Assembly: GCF_007747995.1 (NCBI RefSeq)
Contig: NZ_CP036276.1
Location: 5,013,001-5,077,000, forward strand
DNA from: Symmachiella dynata
GTDB lineage: Bacteria; Planctomycetota; Planctomycetia; Planctomycetales; Planctomycetaceae
Direction of reading: 5' to 3'
DNA length: 64,000 nt
Part shown: positions 8,884 through 16,340 of the stretch, in pieces
Numbering within the stretch: position 1 is the stretch's first letter
Layout: each line of letters starts with the position of its first letter
Made by a program: the position numbers and the translations under genes
The notes under the pieces: generated by a model
Seen by the model: the letters and a program-made list of their open reading frames with translations, nothing else
Databases searched by the model: none
Told to the model about the DNA's origin: nothing

Positions 8884-8996
8884 CACGACGCACCTTTCTA
8901 TGTAGTCCAAACGATCATCCTAACGAACCAATACACCGCACACGTATTGACGAAATAATTTAGCCACAGAGCACACCGAGGCCACAGAGAAAAAAG
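8884..8996 (+). repeat. Dispersed repeat, copy A
   Basis: About 110 bases running from CACGACGCACC through CACACGTATTGACGAAA to GCCACAGAGAAAAAA. The reverse complement of 57267-57386 matches it over the whole length with scattered differences, and 6896-6930 matches its first third. It ends 139 bases before the DapA-family gene. It carries no open frame of note. Confidence 0.75.
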
Positions 8997-9135
8997 TGTT
9001 GTGGTTTACGGACTTGATTCGCTGGTTGAATTCTCACAGCGGCAGTCGGTTGGGTCGGACGCTGCCATTGATTACTATGGAACCCGTTACAAAATTGTGC
9101 GTTGAATTTCCACAACCTTTGCCGAACGACATCCC

Positions 9136-10035
9136 GTGACCAAACCACAACCCCAAGGCGTCCTGCCCGTTTTTCAAACACCGTTTCACGACGACGAATC
9201 ACTTGATTTCGACACACTCGCCCGCGAAATCGACTGGCTATTCGAGCACGGGGCCGATGGCATCGTGATGGCGATGGTTTCTGAAGTTTTGCGGCTCTCT
9301 GATGCAGAGCGGCGGGATTTGGCAGTCCGCGCTTGCCGTTGTGCTGAGGGCTGCGGGACGGTCGTGATCAGCGTCGGGGCGGAGAGCAGTTTGCTGGCCG
9401 AGGAATCCGCACGGCATGCTGAGAGTGTCGGCGCGACGGCTGTGATGGCGATTCCTCCGATTTCGGTGGCGCTGGATGACGGCGAATTGCGGCGGTATTA
9501 CGAGCGGATTTTGAGTGCGATCTCGATTCCCGTCATTGTGCAGGATGCGAGCGGATATGTCGGACGGCCGATGTCGATTGACATGCAAGCCGGGCTGTTC
9601 GCCGAATACGGGGACCGCGTGATGTACAAACCCGAAGCCAATCCCATCGGTCCGCGACTGACGGCGCTCAATGAAGCAACGGGCGGCAAGGCTAAGGTCT
9701 TTGAAGGGACCGGCGGGATTGCTCTCGTCGAAAGTTACGCACGCGGAATCGCAGGGACAATGCCGGGCGCGGATTTGATTCGCGTACTCACCGCACTATG
9801 GCGCGCCTTAAACGCCGACGACTTCGAAACCATCAACCGCTTGCATCCGCCACTCTGTTCGATGATTTCCCTACAGACCAGCCTCGATGCATTTTTAGCG
9901 ATCGAAAAATACCTGTTGGTTAAACAGGGGATTTTCAAAAACACTGTTACCCGCGGCCCGGTCGGTTATCGATTGGATGCAGCCACTCAGGCCGAGGTGG
10001 ATCGGTTGTATGAGCTGTTGATGGCTGGTTTATGA
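9136..10035 (+). CDS. Dihydrodipicolinate synthase family (DapA/NanA superfamily) aldolase or dehydratase
   Basis: A 299-residue TIM-barrel protein beginning at GTG. The N-terminus (GVLPVFQTPFHDD) and the Schiff-base lysine region (VMYKPEANPIG) match the family. The usual YN-x-P motif with the catalytic tyrosine is replaced by VQDASGYVG, so it is not a canonical DapA and the substrate cannot be assigned; a keto-acid lyase or dehydratase is more likely. The stop overlaps the ATG of the methyltransferase gene (ATGA), so the two genes are translationally coupled. Confidence 0.85.
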   Translation: MTKPQPQGVLPVFQTPFHDDESLDFDTLAREIDWLFEHGADGIVMAMVSEVLRLSDAERRDLAVRACRCAEGCGTVVISVGAESSLLAEESARHAESVGATAVMAIPPISVALDDGELRRYYERILSAISIPVIVQDASGYVGRPMSIDMQAGLFAEYGDRVMYKPEANPIGPRLTALNEATGGKAKVFEGTGGIALVESYARGIAGTMPGADLIRVLTALWRALNADDFETINRLHPPLCSMISLQTSLDAFLAIEKYLLVKQGIFKNTVTRGPVGYRLDAATQAEVDRLYELLMAGL

Positions 10036-10703
10036 GGTTGGAGACGTGTGCGATGATTGCCGATTTGCCCGAAATCGCCGGGGGTTGGCGGGTAGAGCGA
10101 ATCCATGTCGGACAGCATGATTTTGAAATCTGCCGCCCCGCCGACCCCGATGCACTATTGGACGTGGCGACCGATGACAACATTCCCTACTGGGCCTATC
10201 TGTGGCCGACGTCCTACGATCTAGCGGCTTGGATTCTAAGTACTGACTGGCAACCTCTGGGCGCGGTGCTGGAGCTTGGTTGCGGCATCGGCCTGGTCGG
10301 AGTTGTCGGATTAGCAGCCGATTGGCAGGTCACGCTCAGCGACTACGAACCGTTGGCGGTACAAGTCGCCCTGGCTAATGCGCGGTTGAATGGTTTCCCC
10401 GACGCGGCGGGCAGCGTACTCGATTGGCGCGAATCCCCACCGCAACAATATGCGACCATTGTCGGATGCGATGTGACATACGAGCGCGCCGAACATAAAC
10501 CGCTGCTCAATTTCCTCGACACCGCATTACTCCCCGACGGCACCGCCTGGCTCGCCGACTGCAACCGCGCCGCGACGGAGGAATTCCTGACCGCCGCGCG
10601 GGAGCGCGGGTATGAGATCAGCAGTCGGGATTTACCGGCGATCGATTTCCCGGACCGGCCAAAATCTGCATCCGTCGTGCGGCAGCTAACGCGCCGCAAT
10701 TGA
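10032..10703 (+). CDS. Class I SAM-dependent methyltransferase, METTL21/NNMT-like
   Basis: A 223-residue protein whose ATG overlaps the stop of the upstream aldolase gene; an internal ATG at 10053 is an alternative start. The SAM-binding motif LELGCGIGLVG, the acidic motif LSDYEP and the ANARLNGF stretch are typical of the lysine/protein methyltransferase 16 group (METTL21/ETFB-methyltransferase-like). IPYWAYLWPTSYDLAAWIL preceding motif I is also characteristic of this group. The target protein is unknown. Confidence 0.85.
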   Translation: MRLETCAMIADLPEIAGGWRVERIHVGQHDFEICRPADPDALLDVATDDNIPYWAYLWPTSYDLAAWILSTDWQPLGAVLELGCGIGLVGVVGLAADWQVTLSDYEPLAVQVALANARLNGFPDAAGSVLDWRESPPQQYATIVGCDVTYERAEHKPLLNFLDTALLPDGTAWLADCNRAATEEFLTAARERGYEISSRDLPAIDFPDRPKSASVVRQLTRRN

Positions 10704-10815
10704 GTAAACACAAGTGCCGAGCGGTATCGTAGGCAGTCCCCAAACCGACGGCTTCGCCGTTGTGCACGTTGTGCGATTGTAGAACTTCGGTAAGGCTTGA
10801 TTCACGGGCCGATTT

Positions 10816-11469
10816 CTATTTCCAGATCGGAAAAAACAAGTCGCCTTCTACTGTTCCGCCGAGTGAGTCATAGCATCGCAGCTGGATCGCTTTGATTGCA
10901 GACGGTGACAATCGCAAGTAACGGAGCGGTTCTTCCTTAAACATCACGGTAAATTCTGTCCGCTCACCTGGCTTTAGCTTGGTTGTCGATTTCCAATTTG
11001 CCCCCAAGCGAAAAATACCGCTGAGAGAATGTCTCTCACCTTTGTCGATCGCAAGGTAGACAACGCCCGGCTCTAACGCCAGCCCCGGCCCTTCGTTCGG
11101 TTCGGCTGGGCCTATTGCCATGACGACGTCCCGTTTTGAAATGTTGATAATCGTGATGCGGAAAGTGTGTTCCTCGCCCTTCACAGACTCGACCTGCGCT
11201 CGTCCGACAAGGCATTCTGCGGCCCTAGGTACGCGCACTTTCTTATTGTCCGTCTTCGAGCCTGCCTCCTGAACCGGATGAGGTACTCCCTCTTCCAGTT
11301 TATCTGCGGGGTTGCGATTTTGACGAACTGCATCGGCTTTTTCGCTCGCACTCACTTGATTGACCATGCGAAGCGTCGCTAAATCTGCGCAAGCCGCGAG
11401 AATCAAGAACAACGCGCACAGGGCCAATAACCGTACAGGTCGTTTAATGGTTGAGGGAAACTTGCTCAT
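10816..11469 (-). CDS. Unrecognised secreted protein, possible lipoprotein
   Basis: A 217-residue protein with AGGAGAG ahead of its ATG. A basic start is followed by a hydrophobic segment ending LILAACAD, a good lipobox. The mature part from about residue 85 alternates beta-prone stretches (HTFRITIINISKRDVVMAIG, KLKPGERTEFTVMF), suggesting an immunoglobulin-like or DUF-type beta-sandwich. I do not recognise the family. It sits at the edge of the repeat-rich patch to 14.1 kb. Confidence 0.7.
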   Translation of the reverse strand: MSKFPSTIKRPVRLLALCALFLILAACADLATLRMVNQVSASEKADAVRQNRNPADKLEEGVPHPVQEAGSKTDNKKVRVPRAAECLVGRAQVESVKGEEHTFRITIINISKRDVVMAIGPAEPNEGPGLALEPGVVYLAIDKGERHSLSGIFRLGANWKSTTKLKPGERTEFTVMFKEEPLRYLRLSPSAIKAIQLRCYDSLGGTVEGDLFFPIWK

Positions 11470-11565
11470 CGAAATCTCTCCTGAAAGTTCTTGGTCGTCT
11501 GGTCCATTACGCTGATGTCTCAGCCAGCCCCCGATTCTATCCCTACCTACTCGCGACTTTCACCT

Positions 11566-11805
11566 GTTTGGCCGAAGACCTCAGAACATCATAGCGAGGG
11601 GCAACGCCCCTGGAATCGGTAACCGCAAATCCCCCTCGTTGGCCAACGGCCAACATCACCCGCCCATTCATTCGTCGCGCGTTGAATATGGCCTATGGCC
11701 AAAAAACGTGTCGTCGTTCATGCACCCTACGGCGTTGCCGCAGGCTATGGTGTCGGTTGGCCTTTGGCCAACGGTTTTTTGGAATCCGCTCCGCTCTTCT
11801 GGCGC
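11566..11805 (+). repeat. Palindrome-rich dispersed repeat, copy 1
   Basis: A 240-base unit running from GTTTGGCCGAAG to CTCTTCTGGCGC. It contains serial short palindromes: AGGGGCAACGCCCCT, GTTGGCCAACGGCCAAC, ATGGCCTATGGCCA, CTACGGCGTTGCCGCAG and GTTGGCCTTTGGCCAAC. It aligns with 13851-14089 along its whole length and with 12385-12560 over its first three quarters, all in the same orientation. Confidence 0.9.
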
Positions 11806-11829
11806 TTTCTTACTTTCCGAAACGTCACC

Positions 11830-12288
11830 CTACCAAGAATACCCCCGTTCCATCCTCCATTCACCATCAACGATCTTTAAACCGAAAAACACATATGTCT
11901 TCTCCGCTTCTTCTTCGAAATCGACGCGTACCGTCCAAAAACCACTTTTACCTTTGTGTGCCCTCGATATTTTGCATTTTTGGGGATCGATTCTCTTGTA
12001 TCCAACACAAAATTCTTCAAACGTCCTTGGCGCTCCGATTCTATTGGACGGCCCGTAAAACAACTTCCGTGCGGCGTCATAATTGTCCGCTGCGACAAGT
12101 TCCAGGAACTTCCTCACCGAGTCATTCGGCAGGTTGCCCTTCTGATCTTCTGGCGGACAAAAATTGTCGTAAACGTAAACGCTAAAACCGACGAGGACAA
12201 ATAACCCCAGCGGGATAAACAAGAAAACGGATTTCTGGTTTGTCGGTGCATCTGCCTCGTAAATATTTCCATGTGCTTGCTCATGCAT
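11830..12288 (-). CDS. Unrecognised single-pass membrane-anchored protein
   Basis: A 152-residue protein. One transmembrane segment (about residues 21-40, FLFIPLGLFVLVGFSVYVYD) is followed by a soluble domain with NDSVRKFLELVAADNYDAARKLFYG and a C-terminal beta stretch ending GEWRMERGYSW. The pattern (a helix with 'A-N-D-Y-D-A-A', then beta strands) resembles small NTF2-like/DUF4878-type domains; this is an inference. The gene lies between repeat copies 1 and 2, its stop only 25 bases from copy 1. Confidence 0.65.
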   Translation of the reverse strand: MHEQAHGNIYEADAPTNQKSVFLFIPLGLFVLVGFSVYVYDNFCPPEDQKGNLPNDSVRKFLELVAADNYDAARKLFYGPSNRIGAPRTFEEFCVGYKRIDPQKCKISRAHKGKSGFWTVRVDFEEEAEKTYVFFGLKIVDGEWRMERGYSW

Positions 12289-12384
12289 TCTATTTTCTCG
12301 GCTATTTCGTCAGTCGTTGGAATGGACGGACCACGTAGCGGCCAATCCAATCCTGAACTGACCGATCACGAAGTGCACATACTC

Positions 12385-12560
12385 GGCCGAAGGCCATTCA
12401 ACATCATAGCCAGGGGCAACGCCCCTGGAATCGGTAACCACAAATCCCCATCGTTGGCCAACGGCCAACATCACCCGCTCGATGATTCGTTGCGCGTTGA
12501 ATATGGCCTACGGCCAAAATTCGTGCCGTCGCACAAGATTACCTACGGCGTTGCCGCAGG
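12385..12560 (+). repeat. Palindrome-rich dispersed repeat, copy 2
   Basis: A truncated copy of about 176 bases covering GGCCGAAGGCC through GCGTTGCCGCAGG. The last part of the full unit (GTTGGCCNTTGGCCAAC to CTTCTGGCGC) is missing. The stop codon of the gene at 12543-13715 lies inside it. Confidence 0.88.
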
Positions 12561-13715
12561 GTCTGGAGCGTCTCTGCCTTGCAGCTTACTTGGGTCGACT
12601 ACGAAATCGTCTGCGGGGACGAATTTGCTTGAATCATATACATACAGTTTGTCTTCAATCGTATCCTTCATCAAATCCGCATATTTTAATCCAAAAGTCT
12701 CGACCGTGAAATTCACAGGGTCGATCGGTTGGTTGAGCTGGGTTAACGTAAAAGAGACCTCCTGCAAGAGTTTGATTTGTCCCGCATTGACACCATCTTT
12801 CACATAGCTGCAATAACGATGATGAGTAGGTACAAATATCTTGCCTCGCTTCTGATATCGTATCGTTCGTTCGGCAAGCATCTGCTTGCCGTGCGATTGA
12901 ACCCACCGAGTCACATTGAACCCAACAGCTGAGTCGTAGGTGACCTCGAGAAGGTTGCCCGACCTGGGGAAAGTCGTTTTTACGGTGTAGAGCACGTGGT
13001 CGCCGTCAGTCTTCTTGTGAATCGATAAGTTGTCTCGACTACTGCGTCGGCCGACATCCGCTGGGCTGGGCGACAACACCTTTACCCACGATTCACACGT
13101 CTCCCAGAAAAAGCGGCGTCCATTTCCAAAAACATCTCTCGGATCGAATACCGTTAAGAATTTGTCAGCCTTGGATCGTTCGCGTTTAAACACCACCCGG
13201 TTGGAGCGGTCTTCAAGACCGACGACGGCTGGAAGTTCCTCCGAAAAACCGTATCGCTCATTGCCTGCAAACAACAGCCAGTGTTCTGGCGTTGTCACCC
13301 ACTGCTTGTCCGCCTTGCTTAGCGACCTTTCAATCTCCTTACCAGTTAATACCAAAACAGTACGAGGCGAAGCGACTGCTTTCAAACGGCCTGACATCTT
13401 GTTGTCTGCGAGATCCAAATAAAAATGACCGGCTTCCTTAGTCTCTTGCCACACCGATTTGTCCGCCGGTAGAGGAAATAGAGTTTTCTGGTGTCGTTGT
13501 ATTTCACCTTGCCAAGTATGGATCAATTCATAGTTCTTCCGCATTTGGGATCCGAGCATCTTCATCACCGTTTGATACTCGGACGAATCCACCGCAGCAC
13601 CTGAGTTGGTGTTGGGTGTCGGCGGAGCCGCATAAACCGATGCACCGCAGCTAAGTAGAACACAGGCTGTCAAACTGAACAGTTGCCGGTTCAGTGTATG
13701 CATTGCGGAATTCAT
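12543..13715 (-). CDS. Unrecognised secreted protein, possibly LolA-like fold
   Basis: A 390-residue protein from the ATG at 13715, which is preceded by AAAGGA; a longer in-frame start adds 26 residues before the signal peptide. Residues 1-30 (QLFSLTACVLLSCGASVYA) form a signal peptide. The body contains IHTWQGEIQRHQKTLF, GHFYLDLADNKMSGRLKA and a series of beta-prone segments (LLEVTYDSAVGFNVTRWVQ), like the outer-membrane-lipoprotein-sorting (LolA-like) proteins that planctomycetes encode in numbers; this is inference. The last codons, APDPAATP, and the TAG stop are read from repeat copy 2. Confidence 0.72.
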   Translation of the reverse strand: MNSAMHTLNRQLFSLTACVLLSCGASVYAAPPTPNTNSGAAVDSSEYQTVMKMLGSQMRKNYELIHTWQGEIQRHQKTLFPLPADKSVWQETKEAGHFYLDLADNKMSGRLKAVASPRTVLVLTGKEIERSLSKADKQWVTTPEHWLLFAGNERYGFSEELPAVVGLEDRSNRVVFKRERSKADKFLTVFDPRDVFGNGRRFFWETCESWVKVLSPSPADVGRRSSRDNLSIHKKTDGDHVLYTVKTTFPRSGNLLEVTYDSAVGFNVTRWVQSHGKQMLAERTIRYQKRGKIFVPTHHRYCSYVKDGVNAGQIKLLQEVSFTLTQLNQPIDPVNFTVETFGLKYADLMKDTIEDKLYVYDSSKFVPADDFVVDPSKLQGRDAPDPAATP

Positions 13716-13746
13716 TGGAAATCCTTTGCTTTCTTGCAACAAGTAA

Positions 13747-13822
13747 CATAGGGCAGACGCCTGCCGGCCGGCTTTTGGATTGAGGACCAACATTGCTCAC
13801 GGCAGGCGGGAGCCTGCCCTAC
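13747..13822. repeat. Pair of inverted GC-rich palindromic elements
   Basis: AGGGCAGACGCCTGCCGGC (13749-13767) and its inverted relative CGGCAGGCGGGAGCCTGCCCT (13800-13820) face each other across about 32 bases. The second alone forms a perfect seven-base-pair stem (GGCAGGC, loop GGGA). They look like REP-type units and lie directly next to repeat copy 3. Confidence 0.6.
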
Positions 13823-13850
13823 GGCCCTTTGCCGGCCGCAACGATCACAC

Positions 13851-14089
13851 GTTTGGCCGAAGGCCTCTCAACATCATAGCCAGGGGCAACGCCCCTGGAA
13901 TCGGTAACCGCAATTCCCCCTCGTTGGCCAACGGCCAACATCACCCGCTCATTCATGCATCGCGCGTTGAATATGGCCTACGGCCTAAAAACGTGTCGTC
14001 GCACATGCTTCCTACGGTGTTGCCGCAGGCTATGATGTCGGTTGGCCGTTGGCCAACGTTTTTGGGAATCCGCCCCGCTCTTCTGGCGC
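13851..14089 (+). repeat. Palindrome-rich dispersed repeat, copy 3
   Basis: A 239-base full-length copy, from GTTTGGCCGAAGGCC to CTCTTCTGGCGC, same orientation as copies 1 and 2. It occupies most of the gap between the secreted-protein gene and the sugar isomerase gene, about 105 bases ahead of the latter. Confidence 0.9.
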
Positions 14090-14193
14090 ATTCCCTTTAT
14101 CGCCGCATCTCCCAACCTGGAACCCCTCCGCCCAAAACAGTACGATACCCCCCACCACATTAGAAACTGTAAACGACAGAGGAGATGACTGCG

Positions 14194-15039
14194 ATGGAGA
14201 AATGGCCAATTGGTGTGTTCGCTTCGGTCGATGCCGGGCTGGGGGTGCATCTGGATGTTGCGCAAGAACTCGGGGTGCCGACCGTGCAGGTGCATGCGCC
14301 GCACCAAGCGACGCGGACGGAAAAGACCGCACAGGAGTTCCTTGCCAAATGCAACGATGCGGGGATCACGATCACAGCTGTGTTTGGCGGGTTTGATGGC
14401 GAAAGTTATGCCGACATCCCCACCACCGTCCGCACTGTCGGTTTGGTGCCGGAAGAAACCCGGGCGGCGCGCGTGCAGGAAATGAAAGAGATCTCCGACT
14501 TCGCGAAGTTGTTGGGGTGCGACACGGTGGCTTTGCATATTGGCTTTGTGCCGGATGCTGCTTCGGACAGTTATCAAGACTTGCTGACCGTCACCCGCGA
14601 CTTGCTGGATCATGTTGCTAAAAACGGCCAACAATTGAATCTTGAAACCGGGCAAGAGTCGGCCGAGCATTTGCTGGCGTTCATCTCCGATGTGCAGCGG
14701 GACAACCTGTTCATCAATTTCGATCCAGCCAACATGATCCTGTACGGCAGCGGCGAACCGATTGATGCCCTGAAAAAAGTGGGCCATCTGGTGCGGAGCG
14801 TGCATTGCAAGGATGGGACTTGGGCGGCGGATGGCCAACGCGGCAAGGAATGGGGGGCGGAAGTTCCGCTCGGCGCGGGAGATGTCGGTATGGAAACGTA
14901 CCTGCGGACGCTGCAGGAAATCGGCTACGACGGGCCGTTGACCATCGAACGAGAAATCGCTCACGACCCAAAACAGCAAAAAATTGACATCGGAGCGGCT
15001 GTCTCGCTGTTGCAGGAACTGCGTGCGAAGATTCTCTGA
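14194..15039 (+). CDS. Sugar phosphate isomerase/epimerase (AP endonuclease family 2 TIM barrel)
   Basis: A 281-residue TIM-barrel protein. I place the start at the second ATG (MEKWPIGVF) because AGAGGAG is nine bases upstream of it and abuts the earlier ATG at 14185. Metal-site elements of the xylose-isomerase-like family are visible: ALHIGF, LNLETGQE, FINFDPANM, SVHCKDGTW, PLGAGDVG and LTIEREI. Planctomycetes encode many paralogs; the sugar substrate is not evident. It is followed by the zinc-ribbon DUF1559 gene on the same strand. Confidence 0.88.
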   Translation: MEKWPIGVFASVDAGLGVHLDVAQELGVPTVQVHAPHQATRTEKTAQEFLAKCNDAGITITAVFGGFDGESYADIPTTVRTVGLVPEETRAARVQEMKEISDFAKLLGCDTVALHIGFVPDAASDSYQDLLTVTRDLLDHVAKNGQQLNLETGQESAEHLLAFISDVQRDNLFINFDPANMILYGSGEPIDALKKVGHLVRSVHCKDGTWAADGQRGKEWGAEVPLGAGDVGMETYLRTLQEIGYDGPLTIEREIAHDPKQQKIDIGAAVSLLQELRAKIL

Positions 15040-15208
15040 GCGATTGGCTGCAGTAAGAATTGGCGTGTGGGGTGGCAAGAATTTCGAGTCACTCAAACAA
15101 ATTTCGGTCGGCGGGGTATCCTTATCCACAGGGAATACTCCGCCGTTCGTAATTTCGGGTGGCGGCCGCCCCGTTCACCATTCGTCTCGCCTGTCAGGTA
15201 ACATCGCG

Positions 15209-16105
15209 ATGAAAACCTGCCCGAATTGCACAGCTGCGGTTCCCGAATTGGCCAGTTTTTGCGCCAGTTGCGGCTCTGAATTCCACGGCGCGGATGCGGT
15301 TCCGCTCGAATCCGCACCCCCGCCTCCCGTCCTCCCACCGCGTCCTTGGCTGTGGGTTGCAGGAATTGGAGCTTTTTTTGTGTTGTTGGTCGGCTGTTTC
15401 GTGTCAATACAAACGATTTTGATCTATCGGCAAGCAGCCATTCCGAGACCGACCGTTGCCGCCCCCTCCAATTTCACCTTGAACGAGAGAAATTTCAAAC
15501 AGATCGGAGTGGCGCTGCATAATTATCACGATGTTTTTAGCGTGATGCCTGCCGGGGGTATTTTTGACGAACAGGGAACGGAGTTTCATAGCTGGCAAAC
15601 CGCGCTGCTACCGTTTCTTGGTTACGGGGAAACGTATGAAACCGTTTTCTTCGAATTGCCCTGGAATGCTCAGGAAAACCAATGGCCGATGGGGGAAGGG
15701 ATTCGGCAGTATCTCAATCCAGCCATCCCGCAAACCCATACCGGTAGCGGCTATGCCCTCAGTCATGTCGCCGGGAATTCGCAGGTCTTTCCGGACAACA
15801 AAGGACTGGCTTTCAAAGAAATCGTGGACGGAACTTCGAATACTCTAATCGCCGGAGAAGTGGTGGACGGTTTTGCGCCGTGGGGATATCCACGAAATGT
15901 CCGCGATCCGGCGGATGGGCTTCACGGGGACAGTCGTACGTTTGGTAGCCTAGGGAAAAAGGGTGGCGTCATGTTTCTCAAGGCGGATGGCTCGACGGTG
16001 TTTGTGAATAATGATGTCGACCCCAGCGTGCTGAAGGCGCTGAGCACGCCTGCAGGTGGCGAAGAAACGCCTGAAATGCCCAGCATGCGCAATCCTCCAC
16101 CGTAA
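15209..16105 (+). CDS. Zinc-ribbon/transmembrane variant of DUF1559
   Basis: A 298-residue protein starting at MKTCPNC; the open frame extends upstream into the isomerase gene but that part is out-of-character. A zinc ribbon (C4, C7, C18, C21) precedes a Pro-rich linker and one transmembrane helix (47-73), then a DUF1559 domain (FKQIGVALHNYHDVFSVMPAG, DGTSNTLIAGE, FLKADGS). It lacks the cleavable FTLIE pilin-like leader. The His of H-X9-DG is replaced by Lys (KKGGVMFLKADG). It is thus a membrane-anchored DUF1559 with a cytoplasmic zinc ribbon, unlike the three exported ones in this window. Function unknown. Confidence 0.88.
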   Translation: MKTCPNCTAAVPELASFCASCGSEFHGADAVPLESAPPPPVLPPRPWLWVAGIGAFFVLLVGCFVSIQTILIYRQAAIPRPTVAAPSNFTLNERNFKQIGVALHNYHDVFSVMPAGGIFDEQGTEFHSWQTALLPFLGYGETYETVFFELPWNAQENQWPMGEGIRQYLNPAIPQTHTGSGYALSHVAGNSQVFPDNKGLAFKEIVDGTSNTLIAGEVVDGFAPWGYPRNVRDPADGLHGDSRTFGSLGKKGGVMFLKADGSTVFVNNDVDPSVLKALSTPAGGEETPEMPSMRNPPP

Positions 16106-16340
16106 ACGCTGTTGCCCGCCGACAATTCGCAGAAAACCTTGCTCACCTTTTGAGACGAGGACGTTGGCTTAAAGTAGCCCCCCGTTACGGTTCGATGAGA
16201 TTGATATCAGATGCTCACAATCTGGATCGATCGACGCACGTCATAGGTCGACTGCCGGTTTACTTGCGAATCGGTCCACTGAGATTGTCGGGGTCTGCAT
16301 TTATGTCCACTACCCCCGCGGCGTCTCAAGGACCGAGGCC

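Noticed and set aside
8674-8996. Possible CRISPR array from the repeated CACGCAAAG and CCACAGAG motifs
   Set aside because: Motifs are not regularly spaced, are imperfect, and no cas gene is in the window.
11639-12185. Plus-strand frames across repeat copy 1
   Set aside because: They read through the palindromes of the repeat and antisense to the 152-residue gene; similar frames from repeats are likely annotation artefacts.
13978-15129. A 383-codon minus-strand frame antisense to the sugar isomerase gene
   Set aside because: It mirrors the codon structure of the clear plus-strand TIM-barrel gene and has no domain pattern of its own.
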